NCBI GenBank assembly: GCA_951230915.1
Contig: OX579638.1
Location: 15,022,696 to 15,086,695, forward strand
Direction of reading: 5' to 3'
From: Antitrichia curtipendula
Lineage: Eukaryota > Streptophyta > Bryopsida > Hypnales > Leucodontaceae
DNA length: 64,000 nt
Shown: positions 23,521 to 35,394 of the stretch, one piece after another
Numbering within the stretch: position 1 is the stretch's first letter
Layout of the letters: each line of letters begins with the position of its first letter
Made by a program: the position numbers and the translations under genes
Notes under the pieces: generated by a model
Told to the model about the DNA's origin: nothing
The model's input: only the letters and a program-made list of their open reading frames with translations
Databases searched by the model: none

Positions 23521-24030
23521 ATTTGGGGGGCGGGGGGCTAGAGGGCCGTTTCAAGCTTGTTCCCGGCATTGTTCCCCACAACAATTAAAGAACAGTCGCT
23601 GTCAGAATTTTGAAAAAAAAAAAAATTTAAATCATTTAAAATTTTTTTTTAATGCAAAGCAAAATTGAAAAAATATTCAATATTCTTTTTGAAAAAAAAA
23701 TGAAAAAAAATGACGTAGCAGTCTCTCTGCCACGTCAAGCAACTACTACGGCGCAGTTCTGAGAGTTTGGAACTCCAGGGGAACTCGCACTCCTCTATAG
23801 GGGCTGAAAACATCTAATGTATATTTCTATAATAGCCCACTATTCTTCAGCTCTAAGTATTGCCCTCATCTTCAAGGCCCACGCATAGTAATTTGAGGAT
23901 CATTTCAGTTTATCTTCCTCTTTAAATGCTACACTCGTGCTTTCAGCCACCCTTCACACTCTCTTGACCTCGTCTCGAGGAGCAATGCTCTATTGTAATA
24001 AAAAAAATAGCAACTTCACGTCACTCTCTT

Positions 24031-24042
24031 GCTCTGATACCA
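24031..24042 (-). other. Ty1/copia primer-binding site
   Basis: On the minus strand the sequence is TGGTATCAGAGC, the common plant copia primer-binding site complementary to the 3' end of initiator methionine tRNA. It directly abuts the LTR edge at 24043 and lies upstream of the gag remnants on the same strand. Confidence 0.85.
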
Positions 24043-24480
24043 TGTAGAATAAATTTGACACGTGAGTATTTGGAACTCAATCAACTTACATAAATAATCA
24101 AAGATCAGGTCCACATATATACAAATCTCAGGAGGCGGTTACCTGGTCCACTACGTCAACCACTACGTGAATGTATTGTGCCGTTAAGCTTCAGTTATTA
24201 ACTAATTGTCAATTGATAATTAATCAAACTAGGCTTAGACTAAGATGAATTGTATAGAGTAATGAATACATATAGGAGTTTTTAAGTGTCTCAACATCAT
24301 TGTAGCCAACACAATAAAACAAAGTTTTAGCAAAAAATGTAAAGAACAAACCATCATAGACTTTACAAATACAAGAGATAAGCTTGGGAACTAAACAAGA
24401 ACATTTGACATGCCCACTACTAATAAAAATAGCAGAAGTACATCAATAAAAAGTAAAGACACCAATGACTATAAGAATTG
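24043..24480 (-). mobile_element. Copia 5' LTR (inner edge clear, outer edge unknown)
   Basis: On the minus strand the LTR ends in ...TTCTACA directly before the primer-binding site. Its outer boundary is not recognisable, and no second LTR was found beyond the truncated protease, so the right limit given is a guess. Confidence 0.45.
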
Positions 24481-25611
24481 AATCAAACCATTCTATACCA
24501 AATCTGCAAATACAAAAACCATGAGGAATTTGAAGATTGTTCAGTGTTCTCTGAGTCCCCCTTGTCTGTTAGTGAAAAATTAGCCTTTTATTTTAGCATG
24601 GCGATAGGAGAATGTTTAGCTTGCATGATGCCATTGCCAAACCTCATAGCAAGTCTCCACCTAACAAGGCGAATCTTCCAAGATAAACCAACAATAGAGA
24701 AACACAAATAACAAGTATTTTGGATGCTTGACTTTGTATATATACAGTTACAGACTATACTTCAGCGAGTCCTTGGGAGACATCCCAAATTTATTGATCT
24801 ACTCCACAAACTTGGCAACATCATGCTCAATGATACCTTTATCCCAAGCCATCTGGCAAGTTGATTTCTACCCCCAATCAGCTTATGAGATTAGTAGTGC
24901 CTAGCAATTTTTATAAAAAGGCACTTGATTGTTGCATGTTGCCTTGAATGGGATTTTGCAATACAACAATGAAGCTCTAACAAAGTTGCATTTTCCTCTT
25001 TACTTCAAAAAAAAATTCCTTTCAAGTTCCTCGTGACATCAAGACCTTCCATTGTGTCACTCACTTTGCAATATGGAGGCACTTCAAGGGGACAATAAAG
25101 AAATTCAAAATTCCGCAGTAGAAAGCTTGTGTGCTAAGACAAAGAAAAAAGTGGAGTCTAATGCAAGTTGAAGTTCTATTGGGTTACAAAAAAACGTTAT
25201 ATTCATCCTATAATGGTTACTTCTAGAATCTAGATTGCGTGCCACTTGCCAAGTAGCAGTGTAGCACTAGTGATGCTCTAACCTCTGGAGGACTATGACA
25301 CATTTTTGGCATACATTGCCAAAAACTACCAGTTTTGAGGTAGTGTGAAAAAAATGAAGTTAAAAACGTTTTTAATTAAAATGCAATTGTACAAACTTGT
25401 AGAAGACTACTATGATAATGAGTGGAAAAAAATTGAGGTGCTGACTGAAAGATTAGTGTTTGAAGTTAGAAAAAAAAGTTTTTTTCCAATTGTGCCTCAC
25501 AGGGTTAGTAGACTTTAATTCCTTCTAGAATGAGATTTTTACATGATACTAGAAATTTTTTTAATAGTTCCATCCTCTATAATGTTAGTTACATGTAGTC
25601 CATGTTTTGAA
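24481..25611. other. Intergenic DNA, no supported gene
   Basis: This is mixed AT-rich sequence without protein motifs. The 77-codon frame at 24478-24711 has no recognisable domain. Confidence 0.35.
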
Positions 25612-25965
25612 TGGATAGTTATGCACAGTGCTCATTCTAAATTAATTCAGAATATAATTAATTTTTATTTTAATACCCTCACTCCAACCATACTTATATT
25701 TTCCAGACCAACGTGTTTGGACAAACAATATGGGTTAATTACTTATGTATTTTGTATCTGTATTGTGTCGTATCTCATATTGTATCTCAAAATAATCCCA
25801 TATTTCATATCCATATCCATATTTGTACTTGTATCAGTATCCATATCTATATCCATATTTCTTATTTTTTTAAGATCAACGGTGTCAAAGCGAAGGAGGG
25901 GAATTTTTTTTTAAATCAACGGCTCTCATATATTTACAGTGAGGAGAGGGATAATTGAAACTAGG
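25612..25965 (+). repeat. Dispersed repeat family E, copy 1
   Basis: It begins near GATAGTTATGCACAGTG, carries a run of ATCCATATCC/GTATCC units (25740-25860), then TTTTTAAGATCAACGGTGT, then AGGGGAATTTTTTTTTAAATC and AACGGCTCTCAT, and closes with GTGAGGAGAGGG. The same order appears twice at 39180-40070. The long frame through it is a by-product of the ATCCAT repeat. Confidence 0.7.
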
Positions 25966-26451
25966 TGCATTGCATCTTTTCATTGGATAGTTATGTAGTA
26001 CATACCTACAAAATTTCAAAAGTAGAAGAATTTTACTCATGCTACCCAACCTTCATATCTTGTCCATAAAACTTTGGGTACCATAACTTTTGATTTGGGT
26101 TTCATATATATATATATATTTCTTTTTTCTTTTTTCTTTTTTCTTTTTTCCAATAAGGCAACGATACATGTCCACACGTTGTATCAAAATTTAAGAAAGA
26201 TTCATTCAAAAATGACTTTGTAGGAATCTACCTAAATTTTCAATTGGTTGTTCAGCAACCAACTAGAATATTACAAGTTAAAACTACAATATGAGCTAAT
26301 ATTTCTTTTTCTACTTTTGAATCCAGGAAAAGAAAAACGAAAAAATACCAATATGTACAAAGATGAGTTACATTACTCATCTTTGTACCTTCTTCAAGCC
26401 TACCAGCCTATATAGAACCCTCATGAGACCATTAGGTGGTTGTGTCCATCA
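25966..26451. repeat. AT-rich DNA with (TA)n and a CTTTTTT-type tract
   Basis: A (TA)n run (26104-26119) passes directly into a tract of TTCTTTTTTC units (26120-26150). The rest is AT-rich and non-coding. Confidence 0.5.
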
Positions 26452-27383
26452 TTAACCCCTAAAGAACCATTTGTTCTTTTGGGGAACAATTTGGGTCCAG
26501 ATAGGTTCCTATGACCTCAATTTTTAGTGGAATTTTTTGAATTTTTTTGAGAATGTGTGTTTTTGCAAGAGCTTTGTGGATATATAATTTTTTATTTCAA
26601 TTGGTGCCCAAGAGAAAAATTTATGGCACAATAAGCCAAAATTGGAGGTCAATGGACAACAGAAAAAATCACAAAAAGTCAAAAAAAAGAAAATTCTAAA
26701 AATTCTAAAACTATATATTTTTGTCTACATTTGAAGCTTTGATTCATTCTATTTGGACTAGTGATGAGAAAGTTATAGACAATCTTAATTTTTCAGGCAA
26801 TCTAAGCATCTTCTTGGAAAAAAACCTTATAGGATTCATTTTTTAATGCAATTTTTACAATTTTCCAAAAAATTTTGTTAGAAAGGGTCATATTTGCTTG
26901 CTAGAACAATCTCACTGTTGGGATTATTGTATTTCAATCTCATCTTAGAGCTATTAACGATTTAGTTTTTTCTTCAATCTTGAACCTACTTCTACTTAAT
27001 AATATTTTTATAAGTAAAAATTAAGTATTTTTTTCTTGAATTTTTTTCCTAGATTCTCAACTCAATTATTCAGCATAAAAACTTAGAAAATCAAAATTGA
27101 TAGTACACAAAATTTAAGTTAAGAAGATTCAAAGCCAAAAAATCTAGTCAAGCAAGGTGCAAAAATACTTGCTTTCTTCACTTTGGATGCAAATATCTTG
27201 CAACCTATGCAATCAAAGTTTCTGAAATTTCTTGCATACATTCTTATAGTAGTCTAATATATGATCCTATGATTAGATATGCAAAATTAATAATAATAAT
27301 TTAAATTTTTTGCTTTTTGCAATAGAAGTGGCATTTTTGAGTGTGTTTTGATGGAGAAAAAGCCTTGGTCCTTTAGGGGTTAA
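26452..27383 (+). mobile_element. TTAA-element family A, full copy (+)
   Basis: The left end is TTAACCCCTAAAGAACC and the right end CCTTGGTCCTTTAGGGGTTAA, giving an inverted terminus beside TTAA on both sides. Length is about 932 bp. The interior shares long blocks with 46526-47454 and, inverted, with 41978-42908. There are no significant open frames. It is presumably non-autonomous. Confidence 0.8.
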
Positions 27384-27474
27384 TGACATTGGTAGAAACC
27401 AAATTTCGTCTATTAGCCAAAGCTTACACATAACATTCAGTAGCAGAAGCCAAGTTTGCCTTCCCTCTGACAGA

Positions 27475-27539
27475 ATGGTGCCGAATATTCGGCATCATTT
27501 CATCAGCTGGATGATATGGTGCCGAATATTCGGCACCAT
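27475..27539. repeat. Two 24-bp palindromes, 41 bp centre to centre
   Basis: The second block (27516-27539) is a perfect palindrome whose inner 20 bases are GGTGCCGAATATTCGGCACC. The first (27475-27498) is identical except for one base in its right arm (GGCATC for GGCACC). The blocks stand out as GC-rich in very AT-rich DNA. Their role is unknown; see the findings. Confidence 0.85.
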
Positions 27540-27805
27540 CAGTAGCTAACAAACACGCGTCGAAATTTGTCAGAGTGGCAGGGTGGCTACTGCAGACTTG
27601 GGGTAAAATGAAAACTACTTTCAATTCTAACAGTGCAGAAAATCTACAGACTCGAAGTACTATAAATTCAAGTATTGTCAATTTAAATAGTACACGAAAT
27701 ATGAGATTTATATAAAATAGCTGTCAAATCATTGAGCCAATGAATTTCAACATTCAAAATTCCTTGCAAAGCTTCTCAAGACAAATGTGTTTTGTAACTT
27801 AGAAT

Positions 27806-28418
27806 GCAAAGACAACTATTTATATACCTATGGGGTGGTAGGAGGTAAAATAAACAATGTGGGATATGTAAATTAGAATTTATATTTTCTCAACCACTCA
27901 TGGTGTAATCAAATTAAAACAACAATTGTGATTGAAGTAGATTTTCAGACCTCATTTAGGCATAGTATAAAAACTTTTAAAAAACAACTTTTAACTGAAA
28001 AAAGTTGTGAAATGAAGTTAAGATTTATCTCCAAAAGTTCTTTTGGTATTTTGATCCTCCAATCAAAAGTTATGGATAAATTTCAGATAGGGGTTGGAAG
28101 GGAATTTGTTTTTGACATTTTCAAACATCCTCTCTGAAATTTGTCCAAAACTTTTGATTGGAGAATCATAATCTCAAATGGATTTTTAGAGATGAAATTT
28201 ATCTTAATTTACCAACTTTTCATAGTTCAATTATTTTTGAAATTTTTTATTATACTATTCCTAAATGAGGTCTGAAATTATACTTCAATCACAATTCCTA
28301 CTTTTGATTTTAACTATGAGTGGTTGAGAAACTACAAATTCTAAATTAACATATCCCACACGGGTAGTTCTAACTAGCTTACCACCCCATAGGTATATAA
28401 GGAGCTTTTCTTGACATT
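27806..28418. mobile_element. Long foldback (inverted-repeat) element, about 610 bp
   Basis: The left arm (about 27806-28110) reads TATATACCTATGGGGTGGTA, CTCAACCACTCATGG, GATTGAAGTA and CAATCAAAAGTTATG in order. The right arm (about 28120-28418) holds the same blocks inverted and in reverse order. The arms are about 300 bases each and interrupted by small mismatches. The core is shared with the foldback at 11560-11890. It encodes nothing. Confidence 0.82.
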
Positions 28419-28601
28419 CAACAAATCAAAAGTAAATTATTGTAAAGGTCACATAGAAGACTGCCTTGGTATGCTAATCATGATTCTACCTTAGATTTTA
28501 GGCAAACCAATTTTCTTTGTAAATCATGTTTATTTGTATGTTTAGTCTTGAAATTATAGAAAGGAAATGGAATGTGCCATGAATCTAATGCCGCACTCCT
28601 T

Positions 28602-28694
28602 GTACTGCAGCTTAGATTAATGAGGCGTGGATGAACATCGTGGATGAGTACTGCAGCTTAGATTAATGAGGCGTGGATGAACATCGTGGATGAG
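28602..28694. repeat. 46-bp tandem duplication
   Basis: Two perfect copies of a 46-base unit starting GTACTGCAGCTTAGATTAAT run from 28602 and from 28648. Perfect identity suggests a recent event or an assembly artefact. It lies about 650 bases beyond the stop codon of the mitofilin gene, outside the coding sequence. Confidence 0.85.
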
Positions 28695-29359
28695 GCCTCC
28701 AGGGAGGGAAAGGCAGCCTCCCTGAAGGCTACTGAATGTTATGCACCTGATTTTTCTCCTTTTCTCAAAATAATGATTTGATTACAAAGAGTAATGAATT
28801 TCTGTGATAGTCTTTTCTAATTGAAATTCTCACTCCCAAAGAGCACCTACTGTCGATTTAAGATACCAAAAACTTCACTTGCCATGCATTTGGGCAGTTT
28901 TGGTCCAACAGAGATTCAGACACTGGCTAAATGGGTTCCAGAACTTAGAGTTCCGGGCATCAAAAAGAACTAGAGGACGAGTGCAAATGTGACTGCAAAA
29001 GGCGAACTGTTCCAGCCAGTTGGATTCCATCAGTTTGAAGAATCAATGAACAGAGTTGATGCAAGATGCCTTACACTATACTAAAAAAATAGTCACGTCC
29101 GAGGGCTTTCAAACACAAGCTCAAGTGATCCACACGCAGCAAAGCAGTGGGACTCAACGCTACCAAATGACAGGGATCGACACAGGAAGGTGTTGGCCTT
29201 GCTAATGTTGCTAAGCCTCTCACGTTACCTTGAATCAACTCTAAAAAGCCTTGTTTGTCGATGAGTGTGCAACACCAACGCTAGACTGTAGGCCGAAGTA
29301 CTGTACCTCAACTGGGAATGAATTTGCCGTCGATTAATCTACAGATAACAGGGGTATTT
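28695..29359. other. Downstream region of the mitofilin gene
   Basis: The region downstream of the stop codon at 29360 is moderately GC-rich and probably contains the 3' untranslated region, but no clear polyadenylation signal or 3' end can be fixed. No other gene is visible. Confidence 0.3.
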
Positions 29360-32300
29360 TCATGCAAGACCTGCAGCTGTGGCAATAGCATGAGCCTGAA
29401 TAAGAGCCAATGCCTGTTCCGCAACAACACGGGCACGCACATGCCTTGTCCAATCTGAAACAAAAGGCTCGGCTCTTGACCCTTTAACTCCCTGTTCAAG
29501 AGTGGCAGCAGCTCGTGAGAGCTCACCATTGGCAAGATACTCTTCCACAGTGGCAATAACAGATTCCACTCCTTCACGTCCAGTACCTTCTCGTACCTGG
29601 AAGCCCACATATGAACGTTATCTCCTGCATTAGCACTACAAGAAACAGAAACAGAACGATAGAGGCAATTATCTAGGAGATCAGTATTACTCACCTTCAC
29701 AGCTGCAACAGCAGTTGCCATCGCATGCGTCAACAGTCCACCTTGACCAGCAGGAATCAGTGCCAATTGCCGCAGGGGACTTTGTAAGCTCTCAAACTGC
29801 AGAAACCCTCAACGTTATGAACATACGAAACCATCGGCCTAAACTATAGTCCCATTAAGGTGGAATGTTTTAGATGAATGGCAGAGACTAACCATCAAAA
29901 CTTAGGAATTGCACAGCAACATAGACATACTAATTATTTGTGCCTCGCAAGACCTTGCTCTCGCCAACCACAGTCCACTACAACAGTTCTCACAACCACT
30001 AAACTCAACTTCCTGTGAAGGCTCAGGAATCATCACACCACAGTTCTATTACTAGCAATTTCCGCGAATTTCTGTGTCTGCTAGATTCGTGATACAAGTT
30101 TATATAGCACCAATTTAAATCCATATAAACGCAGTAAACTTGCCTCACGTTGCAGATGAATCTGAGTTTTGGTCCCTTTCGTACGCACATCCTCAGGCAA
30201 TGACTTAAGGGCTACGTCAATGAGCTCATCACTCCCACCAGCAGCTTGTTTAAGAAACTCTACCTCCTCCTCTAATGGTGCTCCCCTTGTCAACGCCTCT
30301 TCAAAAGCAAACGCTCCCTGCACAAAAATGTATCTAGCGATGAAAAATGTCTCGTGTACTTCATGAAAGTCTTCAGGATGTGGCACTTCTTAGTTATAGA
30401 ACTGCAAAATAGGATTGTATTGTACCATTGCAAGCTTGTGTGTAGTGTGACTAACTCTGGCTCCCTCTGTTCGTGCATTGTATGCCCTATGCAGAGCCTC
30501 AACCTGCCAACAAAACCACATGATATAAATAAAAACAGAACTCCTCACCAGAAGCATAAAATACGCATAAAAGATATCGAAATTCAAACGCATTATATGC
30601 GCAGCCCAGGAACTAAAATGATCAAAATGGTCTGATAATTGAAAAACTGGGCAGTGTATGATGGGAAATCAATAGACGCAAGAACCTGAATCTGCAGTTC
30701 CTTTGTGTCCTCTAATTGTCTGGCCTTCTCAGCTGTAACGGCAGCATTGGTATGGGCTTTTGTCAGGAGCTCCATCTTTTGTAGCTCTCGTTTTGTGTCT
30801 TCCTCCTGCACAAAAGATTCAAATGGTTCATGTTTGCAATGACCTGAGTGAAATGGAGAATTCTCCCGACCTTTTCTAATCACAATTCCAATCAGCAAAG
30901 GAACTAAAGAAGAGAGTCTGCAGCCTCTTCAAGCACATAGACTTTGGTTTGAATCAAATTCCACACGAGAACTAGTGTTAGCGAATGCATCATTAAGGGT
31001 GTTCATCGCCTGGGAAGACCAACAAACCCTTCCACTACTTAGATGATAAAATAAACATAAAACCTTGTAGACCACAATCTTGGTAATAAACAATTGTTGA
31101 GTAAGGCAATGCATGCATATGTACAAGGATATATACAAGGTTGATCTTGGGCTTAGACGCGACATTTAAACTCCCGAAACTTTGTAGTAATGTAACGATA
31201 AATTGGCTTTGAATACCAAAAACGATAGCGGCTTCAATATCAGTGGAGAGAAATTACATAAATCACAACCGCTACCGCCTAGAATGAACAAACCTGTGCA
31301 TGACATAATTAATTATTATAATGAAATTAACTGGTGAAATTAAGTAGAAGAGAACACAATGGTTTGGTATGTTCTAGGTCAGGTTCAACATAAGCATTCT
31401 GATAAGGAAAATCACGGAGATTGTTTTTCGTCAATTAATCAAACACGTAAAGACAAGAGAAGTTCATTTCATGTAACGACCTATTCTACCCTTTGGTCTG
31501 CAGCAAACTGTAAGAAGCTGAGAATGGATAAAGAACTACCTTGCGCTTCAGTTCCTTGCGTAATCTTTCTTCGGCTGCATCCAGCTGCTGTCTTGCTTGT
31601 TCTTCCCACCTCGATTTCTCTACACTCAAGTCCTGGTGACAAATATTAAGGTTAACTGTCATGCGATACATGGAAGAACGAATTTCTGTTGGTACTTGCA
31701 TAGATACATCATAAATTTGGATGATCCACTTTGCGAAGGGTTAAGATAACGAAATCGGATTGAGAATGCAACAGAAAGTACATAACAAAGCTCATCTCTT
31801 AACATTCTTGATGTATGAAGACTAATGAACCTTGCAAAATATTGCAGTTATGTTGAAGTGAACAGTAAACACACCTTTTTAAGCTTTTTGGCATACTCAG
31901 CCTGCTCCTCCTGTTTCTTGCGAGCTTCCTTCAATTCTTGTTGATATTCTTCCTGCAGATCATTTTTCCAAATTCCACAAGTTGGTGACAAAGCTCACGT
32001 TTGGCTCCTTGCTGATCAGATTTATACACTAATTCTACTAACGCATGAAATTACTGTAAGATCATCATTTCTTCTAACTCTAACCTAAAATGCAATCTCG
32101 TAACCTCATCAGCCTAAGCACCCACAGCTGCATCGCATGCTCCACTTCCGAGCATCGTTACTCACATCCAATTTCAACAACATCTCTCTAAACTGAGCAT
32201 CAGCTTCAGATTGCCTCTTTGTGGCCTCTTCGATTGCTCCTGCATACTTAAAAAACTCATCTGATCCATACTCGTCAGCAGATGATTCTTCACCCTGCAT

Positions 32301-35300
32301 ACAAGAAGAACCACATAGCAATCACAAATCTTGTTGAAATGTTGTGCAGCAGCTGCATTTTACTCTGCGCCTAAAACTTTGACTGCAGTGTTGCAAGAAC
32401 CACTTGTTCAATACGCTGAACAGCACCATAGGTAAACCAAACACAAACTCCATACTTAATAGGAACTCGCCAAACTAGCAAGACGTGACTATGGCACCGC
32501 CACAAGTACCATTTGCATACACACCTCGTCACCCATCATTTCCAAGTATCAGAATTACCTTTTTGTTGGCTGCTTCTTTAAAAAAATATGCCTCATCAAT
32601 GCTCGGTGTTCCCTGAACGTCAGCATCGACGGGATGGAGTGCTTCAAGCCCAGCCTTCTGGATGGCCTGAAAAAGATACACGGGACAGCATCAAAGAGAG
32701 GACGACCCACATAGGTCCAACCGAAAACCTTCTAATGTCATGGCAACTCGAATATACCGCTATGCAGGATGGAATAAGTTCGTTGACACAATGTCCGACA
32801 AGGAGATTTGAAGAATGACCTCATCATTATCCTGCAAGCTCACAACTTTGAATACAATCTTATCAAAACTATGTAACGACCTCCACAACAAGAAGATTTA
32901 AAGGACTACCTGAGCCACGTCAGTTACAGCCTCGATAGTTTCTGTAACGACATTAGGAAGACCACCCCCAGAATCCGTAGAAGAAACAGCCTGTTCCCCA
33001 TCTTTGTCATCACGTGTTTGATTGTAAAGGATCTTGTCTGAAAGCTCCTTCAATTCATCCCCCTTAGCTGTTTCCTGCATCTGTTTCCTGAAGGTATCAG
33101 GCTCTAGGTCATCTAAATTAGTGTTTGGCAAACGCTTACCATCTGCATCGATAGGAAAATCTGGTTGACCTGAAGGTCTTTCAGATCCATTAGTGCCCAC
33201 AGCCACCTCAGTGAGAGTATCATGAGGCTGCCCACCCTCTTCCTTCACCTCAGTGACGTGGTCAATCATGAAAGCAGAAGGAAGAGAGTATTCAATCTCC
33301 TCCTTAACCTTGGGGACTGTGTCATGTGGAGCAACCTCTTCCTTCACCTCAGAAGCAGGATCAATCCAGTAAGCGGAAGAAACAGACTGCCCAATTTCTT
33401 CCCTCACCTCAGTAACAGTGTCATGAGGATAAGATTGCCCTACTCCTTCCTTGACCTTAAGACCAGTTATGTTTGTAGAGTTATTCCCCCCAATATCAGT
33501 CGTGGTGCTCTCCTCTTCAACATCCTTATTTTGAACACCAGGGTTCACAATCCCATGATGTTCGCGCTCAAAATCCTCAATGACCTTTGGTATCCCCTTG
33601 ACTACCTGAAGAACATGTTGTAGTAAGCATTGAGGAATCTCCGCACTTAAAGTAAAAAGTCAGACCATTTTGGCGCTAAAATTTCAGAGACAAATGGACA
33701 AACGACGCATAAAAATGAGCAACCAAGGATATAGAAGACAAGCAGGAACTTACCTCGAGTCCACTGTCGGATCTCTCATGCCCCTTAGGGTCTGTCTCAG
33801 GAACTTCAAACTTAGCCTCAGTGGGTGGCCCCTCTTCCGATTGGTGACCAGTAGAGACATGTGATTCTGGAGAAGCCTGATTTCCCTTGCCTTGACCTTC
33901 TTTGGCGAGTTGGGAGAAGTACTTCGACACCTGTTCCGGTTTCACATCGAAAGCCAAATATGCTGCCGCCCATGCCAAAGCAGCGACAGTGACTGCCACT
34001 GCAGTGACCTTCGTCCCCGTTCCAACTGTAAAATCACAGGTAAATGTTTAAATGGTTCATAAGCCAAGGAAAAACTGGGGAAGTCATGCAAAACTTAGGA
34101 AATTTAATACGAAATATGTGCTTAAACATAAACTGGAGGCATGATTTTCAACATCCGGACCAATTACTTCATTTAAAAAGTGCAAGTACGGGTTCCCAGA
34201 TTTAGCAATCACGAACAAGACAAAGACGGGAGACTAATTAAAGTCAGAGGAACTTATTATTTTCAGACAAAACCTTAGGACTCTCTCACTTCGAATTCTC
34301 TACTGCCATTCCTCAAAATATGCTTCAAGCACGACTTAGTCAGAATCATAGTCATTAGAGCGTAAGAACTTCCTCACTGTCAACTAAATTAAGGTTGAAA
34401 TTTCAATTAAATGACATGTTTCTTCTACTATCAAAGGCAACCCTAAAATTATTTAAACCTTAAATTAGCGCCATTCTGTCGACGCTTTGAAAAACAATAC
34501 CACTTTGCAACTTGACAACAATATAGTTTAGAGGAAGGATTAGTACGTGCTGAATCAGCTGAATGGGTTACAGGAGGTGTAGGACGATTATCGGCGTCCG
34601 TTGCAAATTTCCGGTAAACACCATAACTTGTACCAAGGAATTTTCGATCCTGAGACAAGCCAAACAAGAATTGCACAATTCACAAAGTCAAAAAACAGAA
34701 ATGTATATGCTGTGAATTAGCAAAATTGATAAGACAAATGCTTGCTCGCTTCATTTTTGAACTCCTAACACACGTTGGAGAATGCGCATGCAATAGTTGC
34801 TCAATGTTTGCAGGATTACACTTGAGCGAACAACCTACAAACCCGCACAAATTCTACTGTTCTCTCGAATACTTTGCGAGGAATCAAAAGAAAATGACCT
34901 ATCCATTCGATAATGCAGGAGTAAATAGAACTCATCGGGAACCCCACACATTAAGGTTTAGGGTTTAACAAAAATCTGCTATAGTACCAAAAATACACCT
35001 TATCATCAATGCTGCAAATGCATAAAGTAGTCATTACGCCCCACACCACCACCACCACCACCACACACACACACACTTCCTAGTCGACACTAAGAATAGC
35101 ATGAATTTTACCCGATTTCCCTTGGTAAGCAAGGGCTACTTCAGAATGCAAATTGCTGCAAATTCAAGTTAATTCTCCAGAGAATAGATTGGAAGAACCA
35201 GCAGACTACACCTGGACAAGGGCACGGGGAAAGAGTGACGGCGAAAGACGCTCCCCTGTCGCAAAGTTTCGAAAGGCATTTCTATTTCCACGAGAAGTCT

Positions 35301-35394
35301 CAGTCAGATACTCAAGTTCCCGCTGACGATGCTTCAGCAGCGATGTTAAAACTCGCAAGCTTCTCCGCCTGAGCAGGCTACTTGCAGCACTCAT
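29360..35394 (-). CDS. MIC60: MICOS complex subunit MIC60 (mitofilin), 15 coding exons
   Basis: MIC60 is the inner-membrane core of MICOS, holding cristae junctions and contacting the outer membrane. Exons (minus strand): 35394-35212, 34649-~34517, 34025-33754, 33605-32910, 32831-32820, 32666-32559, 32294-32166, 31952-31875, 31632-31540, 31009-30965, 30805-30686, 30503-30426, 30317-30144, 29796-29695, 29596-29360, about 819 residues. An Arg-rich presequence (MSAASSLLRRRSLRVL) is followed by a membrane span (VAVTVAALAWAAAYLAF), an acidic repeat region in exon 4, coiled coil, and the mitofilin domain (VEALHRAYNARTEGARVSH; LALIPAGQGGLLTHAMA; RAAATLEQGVKGSRAEPFVS). An in-frame TAG lies just upstream of the chosen ATG. 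Nearly all junctions are phase 0. The exon 2 donor, the 12-base exon 5 and the exon 10 donor are uncertain. Intron 13 has a GC donor. The protein is longer than the usual ~650 residues because of exon 4. Confidence 0.92.
35041..35077. repeat. (CAC)n/(CA)n microsatellite in MIC60 intron 1
   Basis: About seven CAC/CCA units run directly into about eight CA units on the plus strand. It lies within the first coding intron of the mitofilin gene, between the exons at 35212 and 34649. Confidence 0.85.

Noticed and set aside
25543..25958. Long plus-strand frames of 81 and 123 codons
   Set aside because: They arise from the ATCCAT/TTTGTA short repeats of family E (Ile/Ser/Val repeats) and do not recur as frames in the other copies.
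33222..33623. 133-codon plus-strand open frame
   Set aside because: It is antisense to exon 4 of the mitofilin gene and follows from that exon's acidic repeat codons.
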